From Alphaproteobacteria bacterium (GTDB lineage Bacteria > Pseudomonadota > Alphaproteobacteria > Caulobacterales > Hyphomonadaceae), in NCBI GenBank assembly GCA_018830285.1, contig JAHJSB010000003.1:1-64000 (forward strand): a stretch of DNA of 64,000 nt. The letters run 5' to 3'. The notes below the pieces were generated by a model that was not told where the DNA came from, made no database searches, and saw only the letters and a program-made list of their open reading frames with translations. The position numbers and the translations under genes were made by a program. Shown piece by piece: positions 35,557 through 44,487 of this stretch. Every line of letters begins with the position of its first letter. Position 1 is the stretch's first letter.

Positions 35557-36321
35557 ATGTCAGTCGAATATGAAGTCCGCGGCCACATGGCCATTATCAC
35601 GCTCAATCGCCCGGAAGCCCGCAATGCGATCAACGGCATCATGGCGACCGGTATCGAACATGCGCTCGACCGGTTCGAAGAAGACCCCGACCTCTGGGTC
35701 GCCATCCTCACGGCCAATGGCAAGGCCTTTTGTGCCGGCGCCGACCTGAAAGAGATCAGCGCAGGCAATGGTGGCAAGCTGGGCACCGAAAAAGGCGGCT
35801 TTGCCGGAATCGTGAAGCGCGAACGCACCAAGCCATTGATTGCCGCGATCACGGGCAGCGCCCTGGCGGGCGGCACCGAGATCGCGCTCTCGTGCGACAT
35901 GATCATCTGCGCCGACACGACCAATTTTGGCCTGCCGGAAGTCAAGCGCTCGCTCGTTGCCGGTGCCGGTGGCCTGTTCCGCCTGCCCCGCGTGATCGGC
36001 ATGCCCACTGCGCTCGAAGCGATCCTGACAGGCGATCCGCTGCCCGCCCAGCGCGCCTATGAACTCGGCATGGTCAACAAGGTCGTGCCCGAAGCAGAAG
36101 TGATGGCGGAAGCGACAAAACTCGCCGAACGGATCATGGCCAATGCGCCAATCGCCGTGCAGGCCAGCCGTCAGGTGGCGCACGCCGCCCTGACCAGTTC
36201 CGACGAAGACCTCTGGCATGCCAGCGGCAAGGCGTTCGGCAAGGTCATGAAGACCGAGGATTTCAAGGAAGGCCCGCGCGCCTTCATCGAGAAGCGCGCA
36301 CCTGTCTGGCAAGGCAAGTAA
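35557..36321 (+). CDS. Enoyl-CoA hydratase/isomerase (crotonase) family protein
   Basis: Crotonases hydrate or isomerise enoyl-CoA. The 254-residue protein has ITLNRPEARNAIN, the oxyanion-hole loop FCAGADLKEIS, and ALAGGTEIALSCDMIICAD with one catalytic Glu and, in FGLPEVKRSL, the second. GGAGG sits ten bases before the ATG at 35557. An open frame continues upstream to 35443 but matches no family N-terminus. It lies divergent from the ACAD pair and converges with the trmJ-like gene across two bases. Confidence 0.93.
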   Translation: MSVEYEVRGHMAIITLNRPEARNAINGIMATGIEHALDRFEEDPDLWVAILTANGKAFCAGADLKEISAGNGGKLGTEKGGFAGIVKRERTKPLIAAITGSALAGGTEIALSCDMIICADTTNFGLPEVKRSLVAGAGGLFRLPRVIGMPTALEAILTGDPLPAQRAYELGMVNKVVPEAEVMAEATKLAERIMANAPIAVQASRQVAHAALTSSDEDLWHASGKAFGKVMKTEDFKEGPRAFIEKRAPVWQGK

Positions 36322-36323
36322 GC

Positions 36324-37109
36324 CTAGTCCTCCCGCACCACACGTGCCTTTCCGCGGCCGAGGGCCAGCGCCTTGATCGCGCCGCGAAAAGTCTGCACCT
36401 CCTGCTCGGTCCAGTCCGCCCGGATCAGGGCCGAGCGGAGATTGTCCTTCATCAGCGGCGTCTTTTCCGGCGGGAAGAAATAACCGGCGCGTTCCAGTTC
36501 CGCTTCGAAATGCTCGAACATCCGGAACACATCGTCCCGCGTCGACGGCACCCCGTCCCCTGAAACCGGGATGACAGGGCTCTGCGCTGGAATGTGCGAT
36601 GGAATTTCCGCCGCGTGCAGCTTGCCCCACTCGTGCGCGAACACGCAGACGGCCTGCGCCAGGTTCAGGCTCTTGAAGTCCCGGTCGACCGGGTAGGTCA
36701 TCAAGAGGTCGGACAGCGCCACGGCTTCGTTCGGCAGGCCGGACTTCTCGCCCCCGAACATCACCCCTGCCACCCCCGCGCCGCCCACGGCCCGCCCATA
36801 CGCTGCCTCCGCGGCGCCTGCGGCATCGACCACGCGTTTTTCGATCCCCCGCATCCGCGCCGTCGCCGCGACGAGATAGGTCACCCCCTCCAGCGCATCC
36901 TGCAGTTTTTCATACACTTTCACGCTCACGCCCGCATCGAACGCGCCGGCTGACATCGTATCCGCCGCCGGATTCGGCCAGCCATCCCGGGGTGAAACGA
37001 GGCGAAGATCGGTCAAACCGAAATTGCGCATCACCCGCGCCGCAGCGCCAATGTTTTCGCCAAGTTGCGGGGAATGGAGGATGACGCAGGGGCTGCGCTG
37101 TTCTGACAT
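36324..37109 (-). CDS. trmJ: tRNA/rRNA 2'-O-methyltransferase, TrmJ type (SPOUT)
   Basis: This 261-residue SPOUT (trefoil-knot) methylase resembles TrmJ, which 2'-O-methylates C/U32 in tRNA using SAM. Signs are VILHSPQLGENIGAAARVMRNFGL at the start, GVMFGGEKSGLPNEAV, and YPVDRDFKSLNLAQAVCVFAHEW, the knot region. The C-terminal helix is short. It is divergent from icd with a 77-base gap that holds the icd promoter. The exact target nucleotide is inferred from family similarity only. Confidence 0.88.
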   Translation of the reverse strand: MSEQRSPCVILHSPQLGENIGAAARVMRNFGLTDLRLVSPRDGWPNPAADTMSAGAFDAGVSVKVYEKLQDALEGVTYLVAATARMRGIEKRVVDAAGAAEAAYGRAVGGAGVAGVMFGGEKSGLPNEAVALSDLLMTYPVDRDFKSLNLAQAVCVFAHEWGKLHAAEIPSHIPAQSPVIPVSGDGVPSTRDDVFRMFEHFEAELERAGYFFPPEKTPLMKDNLRSALIRADWTEQEVQTFRGAIKALALGRGKARVVRED

Positions 37110-37122
37110 GTGGGAACCTGTT

Positions 37123-37150
37123 TTGACGCGGCCTGCCGCTCTGCTATAGC
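37123..37150 (+). promoter_or_regulatory. Candidate housekeeping promoter of icd
   Basis: TTGACG (37123-37128) and TATAGC (37145-37150) are separated by 16 bases and lie 37 bases before the icd ATG. The -10 area, GCTATAGC, and the -35, TTGACGC, agree well with the Caulobacter housekeeping pattern. Confidence 0.6.
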
Positions 37151-37186
37151 GCAGTCCAATAGCTTCAACCGCAAGGATTACAAAAC

Positions 37187-38407
37187 ATGGCGAAGATCAA
37201 GGTCAAGAACCCGATTGTCGAGATGGACGGGGACGAAATGACCCGCATCATCTGGCAGCTTATCAAGGACAAGCTGATCCATCCCTACCTGGATATCGAT
37301 CTGAAGTACTACGACCTGTCGATCCAGAAGCGCGACGAAACAGACGACCAGATCACCATTGACGCCGCTGAAGCCACCAAGAAATACGGCGTCGCCGTCA
37401 AGTGCGCGACCATCACCCCCGACGAGCAGCGCGTTGAAGAGTTCAAGCTGAAGAAGATGTGGCGCAGCCCGAACGGCACGATCCGCAACATTCTCGGCGG
37501 CGTTGTCTTCCGCGAGCCAATCGTGATCTCGAACGTACCACGGCTGGTTCCAGGCTGGACCAAGCCTGTGGTGATTGGTCGTCACGCCTTCGGAGACCAG
37601 TACAAGGCCACCGACTTCCTCGTGCCCGGCAAGGGCAAGCTGACCATGAAATGGGAAGCGTCCGATGGTTCGGACTCCATGGAATTCGATGTGTTTGATT
37701 TCCCGGAAGCCGGTATCGCCATGGGCATGTACAACCTCGACCAGTCGATCCGCGACTTCGCCCGCGCCAGCTTCAATTATGGCCTGCAGCGCAAGTGGCC
37801 GGTCTACCTGTCGACCAAGAATACGATCCTCAAGGCCTATGATGGCCGCTTCAAGGACCTGTTCCAGGAAATCTTTGACGCCGAGTTCGCTGACAAGTTC
37901 AAGGCCTTCGGCGGCACCTACGAGCACCGCCTGATCGACGACATGGTCGCAGCTGCGATGAAATGGTCCGGCGGCTATGTGTGGGCCTGTAAGAACTATG
38001 ACGGAGACGTCCAGTCAGACACCGTGGCCCAGGGCTATGGTTCGCTCGGACTGATGACCTCGGTGCTGATGACACCTGATGGCAATACGGTCGAGGCCGA
38101 AGCAGCCCACGGCACCGTCACGCGCCACTATCGCAACTGGCAGAAGGGCGAAGCGACATCTACCAACTCGATCGCCTCGATCTATGCGTGGACGCAAGGC
38201 CTCAGCCATCGCGGCCGCATGGACGGTACGCCGGACGTGCAGGCCTTTGCGAAGACGCTTGAAGAAACCATTGTGAAGACCGTCGAAGCCGGATTCATGA
38301 CCAAGGACCTCGCCCTCCTCGTCGGACCGGACCAGGAATGGCTGACAACCGAAGGCTTCATCGAGAAGGTCTCGGACAACCTGAAGGCCGAGATGGCCAA
38401 GGCCTGA
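37187..38407 (+). CDS. icd: NADP-dependent isocitrate dehydrogenase, dimeric eukaryote-like type
   Basis: Icd oxidises isocitrate to 2-oxoglutarate with NADP+ in the TCA cycle. The 406-residue protein begins [20 protein letters not shown] and has [62 protein letters not shown], and [19 protein letters not shown], typical of the type II dimeric group also found in mitochondria. It is a single gene with its own promoter and a strong terminator. Confidence 0.98.
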   Translation: MAKIKVKNPIVEMDGDEMTRIIWQLIKDKLIHPYLDIDLKYYDLSIQKRDETDDQITIDAAEATKKYGVAVKCATITPDEQRVEEFKLKKMWRSPNGTIRNILGGVVFREPIVISNVPRLVPGWTKPVVIGRHAFGDQYKATDFLVPGKGKLTMKWEASDGSDSMEFDVFDFPEAGIAMGMYNLDQSIRDFARASFNYGLQRKWPVYLSTKNTILKAYDGRFKDLFQEIFDAEFADKFKAFGGTYEHRLIDDMVAAAMKWSGGYVWACKNYDGDVQSDTVAQGYGSLGLMTSVLMTPDGNTVEAEAAHGTVTRHYRNWQKGEATSTNSIASIYAWTQGLSHRGRMDGTPDVQAFAKTLEETIVKTVEAGFMTKDLALLVGPDQEWLTTEGFIEKVSDNLKAEMAKA

Positions 38408-38434
38408 GGCTCTCAAGTCGTATAGGCGAAAAGC

Positions 38435-38469
38435 AAAACCCCGGCGCCTTGCGGTGCCGGGGTTTTTTT
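38435..38469 (+). terminator. Rho-independent terminator of icd
   Basis: AACCCCGGC (38437-38445) pairs with GCCGGGGTT (38456-38464), followed by a T run to 38469. It lies 30 bases after the icd stop and may also end the convergent gene. Confidence 0.9.
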
Positions 38470-38486
38470 GTGCTTGCTCAGGCCGG

Positions 38487-39188
38487 TCAGATCACGCCGC
38501 CAACCATGTGCCCGATCCCCGCCGTGATCGCCATCGCCAGCGCACCCCAGAAGGTCACGCGAAGCATCGGCCTCCAGATACTCGCCCCGCCGGCCCGCGC
38601 ACCAACCGCGCCGAGCAGCGCGAGAAAGACCAGCGATGCAACGGCTTCCGCAGCCACCAGTGCGTGAAGCGGCACCAGCCAGACCAGTGCCAATGGCAGG
38701 GACGCTCCGACCGCAAACGACAGGGCCGACGAAATCGCAGCCTGGATCGGCTTTGCCGCCGTCAGGTCTGTAATGCCCAGCTCATCGCGCGCGTGGGCCC
38801 GGAGGGGGTCATCGGCTGTCAGCTGGCTCGCCACTTCTTTTGCCGTCTCCGGGTTCAAGCCACGGTCCTCATAGATACCGGCCAGTTCCGCATGTTCCGC
38901 CTCGGGCATGTCAATCAGCTCCTGACGCTCCTTGGCCAGTTCCGCCTGTTCGGCATCTGACTGCGAACTCACCGAAACGTATTCTCCAGCGGCCATCGAC
39001 ATCGCACCGGCCACCAGCGCCGCCACGCCTGCGATGAGTATCTCGCCGGGGGCTGCCGACGCGGCGGCCACACCGATAATCAGGCTGGCCGTCGACACGA
39101 TTCCGTCATTCGCGCCCAGTACGGCGGCCCGCATCCATCCTATCCGCGATAACTGGTGGCGCTCTGTGTGGAAATGTGACCGGGCCAT
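38487..39188 (-). CDS. VIT1/CCC1-family metal transporter-like membrane protein
   Basis: The VIT1/CCC1 family exports Fe2+ or Mn2+ into compartments or out of the cell. This 233-residue protein shows RAAVLGANDGIVSTASLIIGVAAA (TM1 signature), AMSMAAGEYVSVSSQ (TM2), a Glu-rich cytosolic loop (residues about 75-125), and three further hydrophobic segments (roughly 145-165, 175-195, 210-232). The conserved Asp in GANDGIVS and Met/Glu in TM2 are present. The metal cannot be assigned from sequence. Confidence 0.9.
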   Translation of the reverse strand: MARSHFHTERHQLSRIGWMRAAVLGANDGIVSTASLIIGVAAASAAPGEILIAGVAALVAGAMSMAAGEYVSVSSQSDAEQAELAKERQELIDMPEAEHAELAGIYEDRGLNPETAKEVASQLTADDPLRAHARDELGITDLTAAKPIQAAISSALSFAVGASLPLALVWLVPLHALVAAEAVASLVFLALLGAVGARAGGASIWRPMLRVTFWGALAMAITAGIGHMVGGVI

Positions 39189-39245
39189 GGGTGTCCTTTG
39201 TTTGGATAGGGAAAGCCAAGCCCGGAACGGGCCGCTTAAACGTGT

Positions 39246-40217
39246 CTAGTCAGCCGAGACGCCGAGAGATTCCACTGTAGCGACCGTCAGGTACCCGACC
39301 GGCAACCCGTTGGCGCGCTGATAGGCTTCCATCGCCCTGTAGGTCGCTGGCCCGAAATCGCCGTCAGCCGGCACCGTATAACCTTTGGCAGTCAGCGCTT
39401 TCTGGACCTCGACGATCTTGGCTGGCGATGCATTGGTGTCACAAAGCACTTCGCGCCATTCGACGCTGCCTCCTCCCGTAACCACCCGCTTTTCGACAGT
39501 GCGAAACGTGGCCGGGATGATGGTCGTCTGCTCCTGGGCCGGCGTTACCAGCTTCTGCAGCGTGATCGTCTCGTAGACGGCCGGAACGGCTTCTTCCACG
39601 ATCCGCGCAGGCGTCTTCACGACGTCCCTTTTCAGCGTCCGGTATTTCGCCGGAATGATCTTGGTTTCCGTTCGCTCCTGATTGACGAGCCGCGTTCGCT
39701 GCACCTCGTCATATTGTGCGGGAACTTCCACCCGACACAGCAATTCACCCGTGGACACGGCGGAATCCCCGTCGGCTGCGGCGGCCATGACGTTGACTCC
39801 ATATAGCCCGGCGCCGGGCTTCCATGTCGTATAGGCCGGACGGATCAGGACCTTTTCCGTATAAGTCTCGAACTCGGCCGGGATCACCACGGTTTCCATC
39901 CGCTCCGGCGCTTCCAGTATCTGCTCTGTCCTGGTGACGTATTCGGTTGGAACGACCGTGAAGGATGTCGTCGCCTCCCTGGTCATGACGTCCTGGGTAT
40001 AAGTCTCGTAGACGGCGGGAATCACCTTGATTTCGGCGCGCTCCGGCGTTGCCAGCACTTGCTCCGTTACCACTTCGGTTGTTTCCGGAATCAATACGCG
40101 CGCGAAACACGATCCTGCGTCGGCACTTGGCGGATAGTCCGTGGCGTTCTGGGCGACAGCCAGCCCTGCCATCGCCAATGCAGCTGCCGATATGAACATC
40201 AGTTTCGTCATGGTCAT
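39246..40217 (-). CDS. Secreted repeat protein with C-terminal peptidoglycan-binding domain
   Basis: This 323-residue protein has a signal peptide (cleaved near residue 22). Two blocks of a repeated 22-24-residue unit follow, residues 37-132 and 161-259. Each unit has the pattern x-V/I-I/V-P-A/T-x-Y/F-x-T-x6-V. Each block has four units, and each begins with Cys (C37 and C161); a third Cys, C259, closes block two. Residues about 262-316 (KIVEVQKALTAKGY, DGDFGPATYRAMEAYQRANGL) are a peptidoglycan-binding domain (PG_binding_1 type). It is probably a periplasmic wall-associated protein; the repeat family is one I do not recognise. Confidence 0.8.
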   Translation of the reverse strand: MTMTKLMFISAAALAMAGLAVAQNATDYPPSADAGSCFARVLIPETTEVVTEQVLATPERAEIKVIPAVYETYTQDVMTREATTSFTVVPTEYVTRTEQILEAPERMETVVIPAEFETYTEKVLIRPAYTTWKPGAGLYGVNVMAAAADGDSAVSTGELLCRVEVPAQYDEVQRTRLVNQERTETKIIPAKYRTLKRDVVKTPARIVEEAVPAVYETITLQKLVTPAQEQTTIIPATFRTVEKRVVTGGGSVEWREVLCDTNASPAKIVEVQKALTAKGYTVPADGDFGPATYRAMEAYQRANGLPVGYLTVATVESLGVSAD

Positions 40218-40395
40218 CCCCCTTCGCTGCGTTCGGCAGCCTGCCGTACCTGTCGGCGTCCTGGCATGTTTTACCCTACCCTGCCGGGACCGACCAGCCT
40301 GTTCGGCCCATGAGCAACCCGGCCCGTGCGTCGCAGTGGCACTGGCATTCAGTCGATTCCGGGCTATACGGGCGTTTCAAGCAGCGAGGCATGAC

Positions 40396-41694
40396 ATGAT
40401 CCCGAGATACACACGACCCGAAATGGCTGAAATCTGGTCACCGGAAACGCGCTTCGGCATCTGGCTTGAGATCGAAACACTCGCCGCCGAAGCGATGGAA
40501 AACCTCGGCCTGATCCCAGAGGGCGTCACCAAGGCCGTGCGAGAGCGCGGCGCTTTCGAAGTCGACCGTATCGACGCCATCGAACGCGAAGTGAAGCATG
40601 ACGTCATCGCGTTCCTGACAAATGTCGCAGAACATGTCGGCGACGAAGCCCGATTCCTGCACAAGGGCATGACCTCCTCGGACGTGCTGGACACCTGCCT
40701 TAGCGTCCAGCTCGTGCGCGCAGCCGACCTGCTCCTGACAGGACTGGACCGTGTCCTCGGAGCATTGGAGGCGCGTGCCCGCGAGCACAAACTCACCCCG
40801 ACGATCGGTCGCAGCCATGGCATCCATGCCGAGCCAACCACGTTCGGCATCAAGCTGGCGACCTTCCATGCCGAATTCCAGCGTGCGCGTACGCGCCTGC
40901 TATTGGCACGCGAAGAAGTCGCCACCTGCGCCATCTCAGGTGCCGTCGGCACGTTCGCCAATATTGACCCGGCCATCGAAGCGCACGTCGCGGCTAAGCT
41001 GGGCCTCGCGATTGAGCCCGTCTCGACGCAAATCATCCCGCGCGACCGGCACGCCATGTATTTCGCGGTCCTCGGCGTGATCGCGTCCTCAGTCGAACGC
41101 CTGGCCACGGAAGTGCGCCATCTGCAGCGAACCGAAGTGCTGGAAGCCGAGGAATTTTTCTCGCCCGGCCAGAAAGGCTCGTCGGCGATGCCGCACAAAC
41201 GCAATCCTGTCCTGACAGAGAACCTGACCGGCCTTGCCCGGCTCGTCCGCTCTGCGGTGACCCCAGCACTCGAGAACGTTGCCTTGTGGCATGAGCGCGA
41301 CATCTCGCATTCGTCCGTCGAGCGCGGTATCGGCCCAGACGCCACCATCCATCTCGATTTTGCGCTCCATCGCCTGGCCGGCGTGGTCGAGAACCTGGTT
41401 GTCTATCCCGAGAACATGCTCCGCACGATCGAGAGCATGGGCGGGCTGCACAACTCACAGCGCATCCTGCTCGCGCTCGTCGAGCACGGTGTCAGCCGTG
41501 AGGACTCCTACAGTCTAGTCCAGCGCAACGCGATGCGCACATGGCGCGGCGAAGGCAACCTGCTTGACCTGCTCAAAGCCGATCCTGACGTGACGGCGAA
41601 ACTGACGGATGCAGAGCTCGAGGCGCTGTTTGACCTCGAGTATCATTTCAAACACGTCGACACGATTTTCGAGCGTGTATTCGGAACCGCCTGA
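40396..41694 (+). CDS. purB: Adenylosuccinate lyase
   Basis: PurB cleaves adenylosuccinate and SAICAR in purine synthesis. The 432-residue protein has the fumarase/aspartase signature SSAMPHKRNP (about residue 262), THE-like EFFSPGQKG, and HKGMTSSDVLDTCLS. The ATG at 40396 was preferred over an upstream in-frame extension that overlaps the secreted repeat gene. It is followed by a strong bidirectional terminator. Confidence 0.97.
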   Translation: MIPRYTRPEMAEIWSPETRFGIWLEIETLAAEAMENLGLIPEGVTKAVRERGAFEVDRIDAIEREVKHDVIAFLTNVAEHVGDEARFLHKGMTSSDVLDTCLSVQLVRAADLLLTGLDRVLGALEARAREHKLTPTIGRSHGIHAEPTTFGIKLATFHAEFQRARTRLLLAREEVATCAISGAVGTFANIDPAIEAHVAAKLGLAIEPVSTQIIPRDRHAMYFAVLGVIASSVERLATEVRHLQRTEVLEAEEFFSPGQKGSSAMPHKRNPVLTENLTGLARLVRSAVTPALENVALWHERDISHSSVERGIGPDATIHLDFALHRLAGVVENLVVYPENMLRTIESMGGLHNSQRILLALVEHGVSREDSYSLVQRNAMRTWRGEGNLLDLLKADPDVTAKLTDAELEALFDLEYHFKHVDTIFERVFGTA

Positions 41695-41714
41695 GCGCGC
41701 ACCCAATAAGAACG

Positions 41715-41747
41715 AAAGCCCGGCAGACCAGGTCTGCCGGGCTTTTT
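41715..41747. terminator. Bidirectional terminator between purB and the TonB receptor
   Basis: AAAGCCCGGCAGACC (41715-41729) pairs perfectly with GGTCTGCCGGGCTTT (41731-41745) around a single base, with A and T runs on the two sides. It lies between the converging purB and TonB-receptor genes and can end both. Confidence 0.93.
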
Positions 41748-41761
41748 GATTCAAGTCGTCG

Positions 41762-44368
41762 CTAGAAGGTCGTGGACAAGCTCGCCGAGAAAGTCGTTCC
41801 GCGCTCATAGGTGTTGAATTCGGTCCGTCCAAGGCCGCCTTCCGACATCTGAAACTCGGAATGCTTTTCACCCAGGAGGTTGCGCCCCTTCAGGCCGAGC
41901 GAAAGATCGCGACCGCCGATCGTAAAGTCGCGATTGTACACCAGGTCCAGCTGCACACCGGGTTCCTCCACCACATCCGGCAGCGCAGCTGCACCAATTC
42001 CGAACCCGCGTTGCAGGACACGATCATCGACCCAGCCCACGAGGAGCGTCATCTGGTCAAAGTCGCTTTGCCAGCCGAACTGAGCATTCACGATATTTTC
42101 CGGCGTGCCCTGCAGGTCGGACCCGTCCAACCCGAACAGGGCGGCATCACGAAGCGAACGCGAAATCGGGTCGAACACCTTGTCGCTCTCGGCTGCCTTC
42201 ACCTCCGATGCCGTGTAGGTATAGTTCGCCGAGAACAGCCATTCACGATCATCCATCCAGGGATTGGATATCGGCATGCTGAAATTGGTCCGGTATTCAA
42301 GCTCCGCACCATACAGCTCGGCTTTCGGGCTGTTGATGAAAGTTGTTTCGAAAACGAAGGACGCCGTTGAATACTGCACTTCCTCTATCGGGTTCGTTAT
42401 TTCTTTGTAGAAGCCACCCAGCGTCACGAACTGGTTCCGCCCGATATAGTATTCCAGGCGTGCGTCATAGTTCGTCAGTTCGCTGTCCACGAGGCCGCTA
42501 TTGCCGCGGTAGGTGCGATCTGTCTCTGGATCGATGAAGGACGACAGCGCCAGTTCGCGGAATTGCGGGCGGGCTATCGTCTGCGAATATCCGGCACGCA
42601 ACTGGAGATCGTCCGCAAAATTCCATGTCAGCGTCAGCGCCGGCAGGATATAGTCATTGCTCAGGTTGACGTCCCCGGCTCCGGGGTTTCCGAACCGGTC
42701 AAACGTTTTTACGGTCTGCTCAGCGTCTTCGTACCGGAATCCCAGCGTACCGCGCACATAATCCAGCAAGTCGATTTCCGTCTGCACATAGAATGCATTC
42801 ACGTCGAGCGCACCAGAATAGGAGTCGTTCGGCGTTACGACTTCCTGGAGGATGAAGCGGGCCGGATCGATATTGTCGGGCGAGAACAGGTAGTCGGGAC
42901 GCGCCGCCTGCACATCGGCCGGCAACGCATTGCCGCCAGCAAAGCGCAGGGACAAGTAGTCATAGGTACGCTCGGTCGAGGCGACATCGAAGCCGCCAGA
43001 CATGACAAGTTCCCGCGCATTTCCAATATCTACAGTATACTTTGCATCTGCGCCAACGCTCGCGATCGTGTCCTCGAGATTGGAGAAAACAATACCGTAA
43101 TTGTTTGCTGTGGAATACAGGGGTACACCGTCCGCATCGGGACTACGCCGCAATGAACGGTCATATGGCGCATCGCGCGTGGACACCGCATAGGCACCGC
43201 GCCAGTTCAGGTCCAGGTCGCCAATCTTGTGCTCGCCGCGCAGCTGGCCGAAGCTCAGCTCGCGCTCGAACCACCCGGTTGACTCGTCATAAATCTCACC
43301 TGTGGCGCCCGGCGCATTGAAATCGGTGCCTGTGGTGATTTCCGATTGTTTCGAGGTCGTGTGGACATAGAACAGAGTCGCCTGGATCTCGTTCTCTCCC
43401 CAGCCGATCGAACCAGAGCCGAGCGCGTTCAGTGTGGCATCATAGGTTGTCGAAAACTGGTTCTGGTCGCTGCCGATAACGCCGGCCTCGACGAATTGCC
43501 GCGTGGCGTCTTTCGTTGTCCATCCTGAATCAAATCCAACGACGCCGATCATGCCGATGTCATACTGGCCCTTGTCGAGGATGAGGCCGGCCTCAATCGA
43601 CCCGCTGGGATTTGGACCAAGTTCACCCTGCTGGATGACCGATAGCGGAGAATTGACCAGGCTCTCGCCAATGGCCTCAATCTGCGCCGGCGTCTGAGCG
43701 CTGAGCCGCTCACCCGAAGACAGGACACCAGCCAATGGACCCGGGATATCCCGAAGCCCGTCATCATAGCCCGACCAGTCAAGGTCGCCGCCACGAACGT
43801 ACAATCCATCAGAACCCGTCGTTTCAGTGTTTGCCGAAATACCGGCCTTCACGGTCACAAAATTTTCCGCTGGCTGGCGAAGGGTCTGGAGATCGATCAC
43901 ACCGCCGCCGAATTCGCCAGGATAATTGGCCGAGAATGTTTTCTGGACAGATGCTCCCGCGAGGACGCTGGACGGGAACAGGTCAAGTGGCACTGTACGC
44001 CGCAAGGGCTCAGGGCTTGGAAGCGGAGAACCGTTGAGCAAGGCAGACGAGTATCGGTCGCCGAGGCCCCGCACGAAGGCAAAGCGACCGGAGACGATGC
44101 TCAACCCGCTCAGTCGGGTCAGGGCAAGCGCGGCATTGGAGTCGCCCTGGCGCGCAAGGTCCTCGGTCGACAGGAAGGTCGCAACCTGAGACGTCTCGCG
44201 CTGGGGTTCAGGAATGAATTGCCCGCGGACGACCACGGTCTGAAGTGTACGGCTGTCGTCGGTCGTCTCTGCAGGCGCTGTTTCCTCCTGAGCAAGGACC
44301 ATCGGCGCCAGGGCGAGAAGCATCGCTGTCGACAGCAACCATTTATATCGGACGGAATTATTGTGCAT
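41762..44368 (-). CDS. TonB-dependent outer-membrane receptor
   Basis: This 868-residue outer-membrane receptor has a signal peptide (cut near residue 26, LALAPMVLAQEE), a TonB-box-like stretch (LQTVVVRG), and a plug domain (VATFLSTEDLARQGDSNAAL, SIVSGRFAFVRGLGDRYS, GASVQKTFSANYPGEFGGG). A beta-barrel of about 700 residues ends in a terminal Phe (SLSTTF), as expected. It takes up a ligand using TonB energy; the ligand is unknown. It lies 119 bases downstream of the surface-lipoprotein gene on the same strand, separated by a hairpin, and so may share its transcript. Confidence 0.93.
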   Translation of the reverse strand: MHNNSVRYKWLLSTAMLLALAPMVLAQEETAPAETTDDSRTLQTVVVRGQFIPEPQRETSQVATFLSTEDLARQGDSNAALALTRLSGLSIVSGRFAFVRGLGDRYSSALLNGSPLPSPEPLRRTVPLDLFPSSVLAGASVQKTFSANYPGEFGGGVIDLQTLRQPAENFVTVKAGISANTETTGSDGLYVRGGDLDWSGYDDGLRDIPGPLAGVLSSGERLSAQTPAQIEAIGESLVNSPLSVIQQGELGPNPSGSIEAGLILDKGQYDIGMIGVVGFDSGWTTKDATRQFVEAGVIGSDQNQFSTTYDATLNALGSGSIGWGENEIQATLFYVHTTSKQSEITTGTDFNAPGATGEIYDESTGWFERELSFGQLRGEHKIGDLDLNWRGAYAVSTRDAPYDRSLRRSPDADGVPLYSTANNYGIVFSNLEDTIASVGADAKYTVDIGNARELVMSGGFDVASTERTYDYLSLRFAGGNALPADVQAARPDYLFSPDNIDPARFILQEVVTPNDSYSGALDVNAFYVQTEIDLLDYVRGTLGFRYEDAEQTVKTFDRFGNPGAGDVNLSNDYILPALTLTWNFADDLQLRAGYSQTIARPQFRELALSSFIDPETDRTYRGNSGLVDSELTNYDARLEYYIGRNQFVTLGGFYKEITNPIEEVQYSTASFVFETTFINSPKAELYGAELEYRTNFSMPISNPWMDDREWLFSANYTYTASEVKAAESDKVFDPISRSLRDAALFGLDGSDLQGTPENIVNAQFGWQSDFDQMTLLVGWVDDRVLQRGFGIGAAALPDVVEEPGVQLDLVYNRDFTIGGRDLSLGLKGRNLLGEKHSEFQMSEGGLGRTEFNTYERGTTFSASLSTTF

Positions 44369-44441
44369 TTTTCTAAACCTAGCTTGGCGTGAAATGGACG
44401 CCTTGAATTGGCTGCGTCAGAGTCTCGCCTGAAATGAAAGT

Positions 44442-44477
44442 GCCGGGATGGTGCACGACTGGCGCGACCATCCCGGC
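44442..44477 (-). terminator. Intercistronic hairpin between the lipoprotein and TonB-receptor genes
   Basis: GCCGGGATGGT (44442-44452) pairs with ACCATCCCGGC (44467-44477), an 11-bp stem with a 14-base loop, just after the lipoprotein stop. On the transcribed strand it is not followed by a good T run, so it is more likely an attenuator or mRNA-end stabiliser than a full terminator. Confidence 0.55.
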
Positions 44478-44487
44478 GGTTCTCAAC

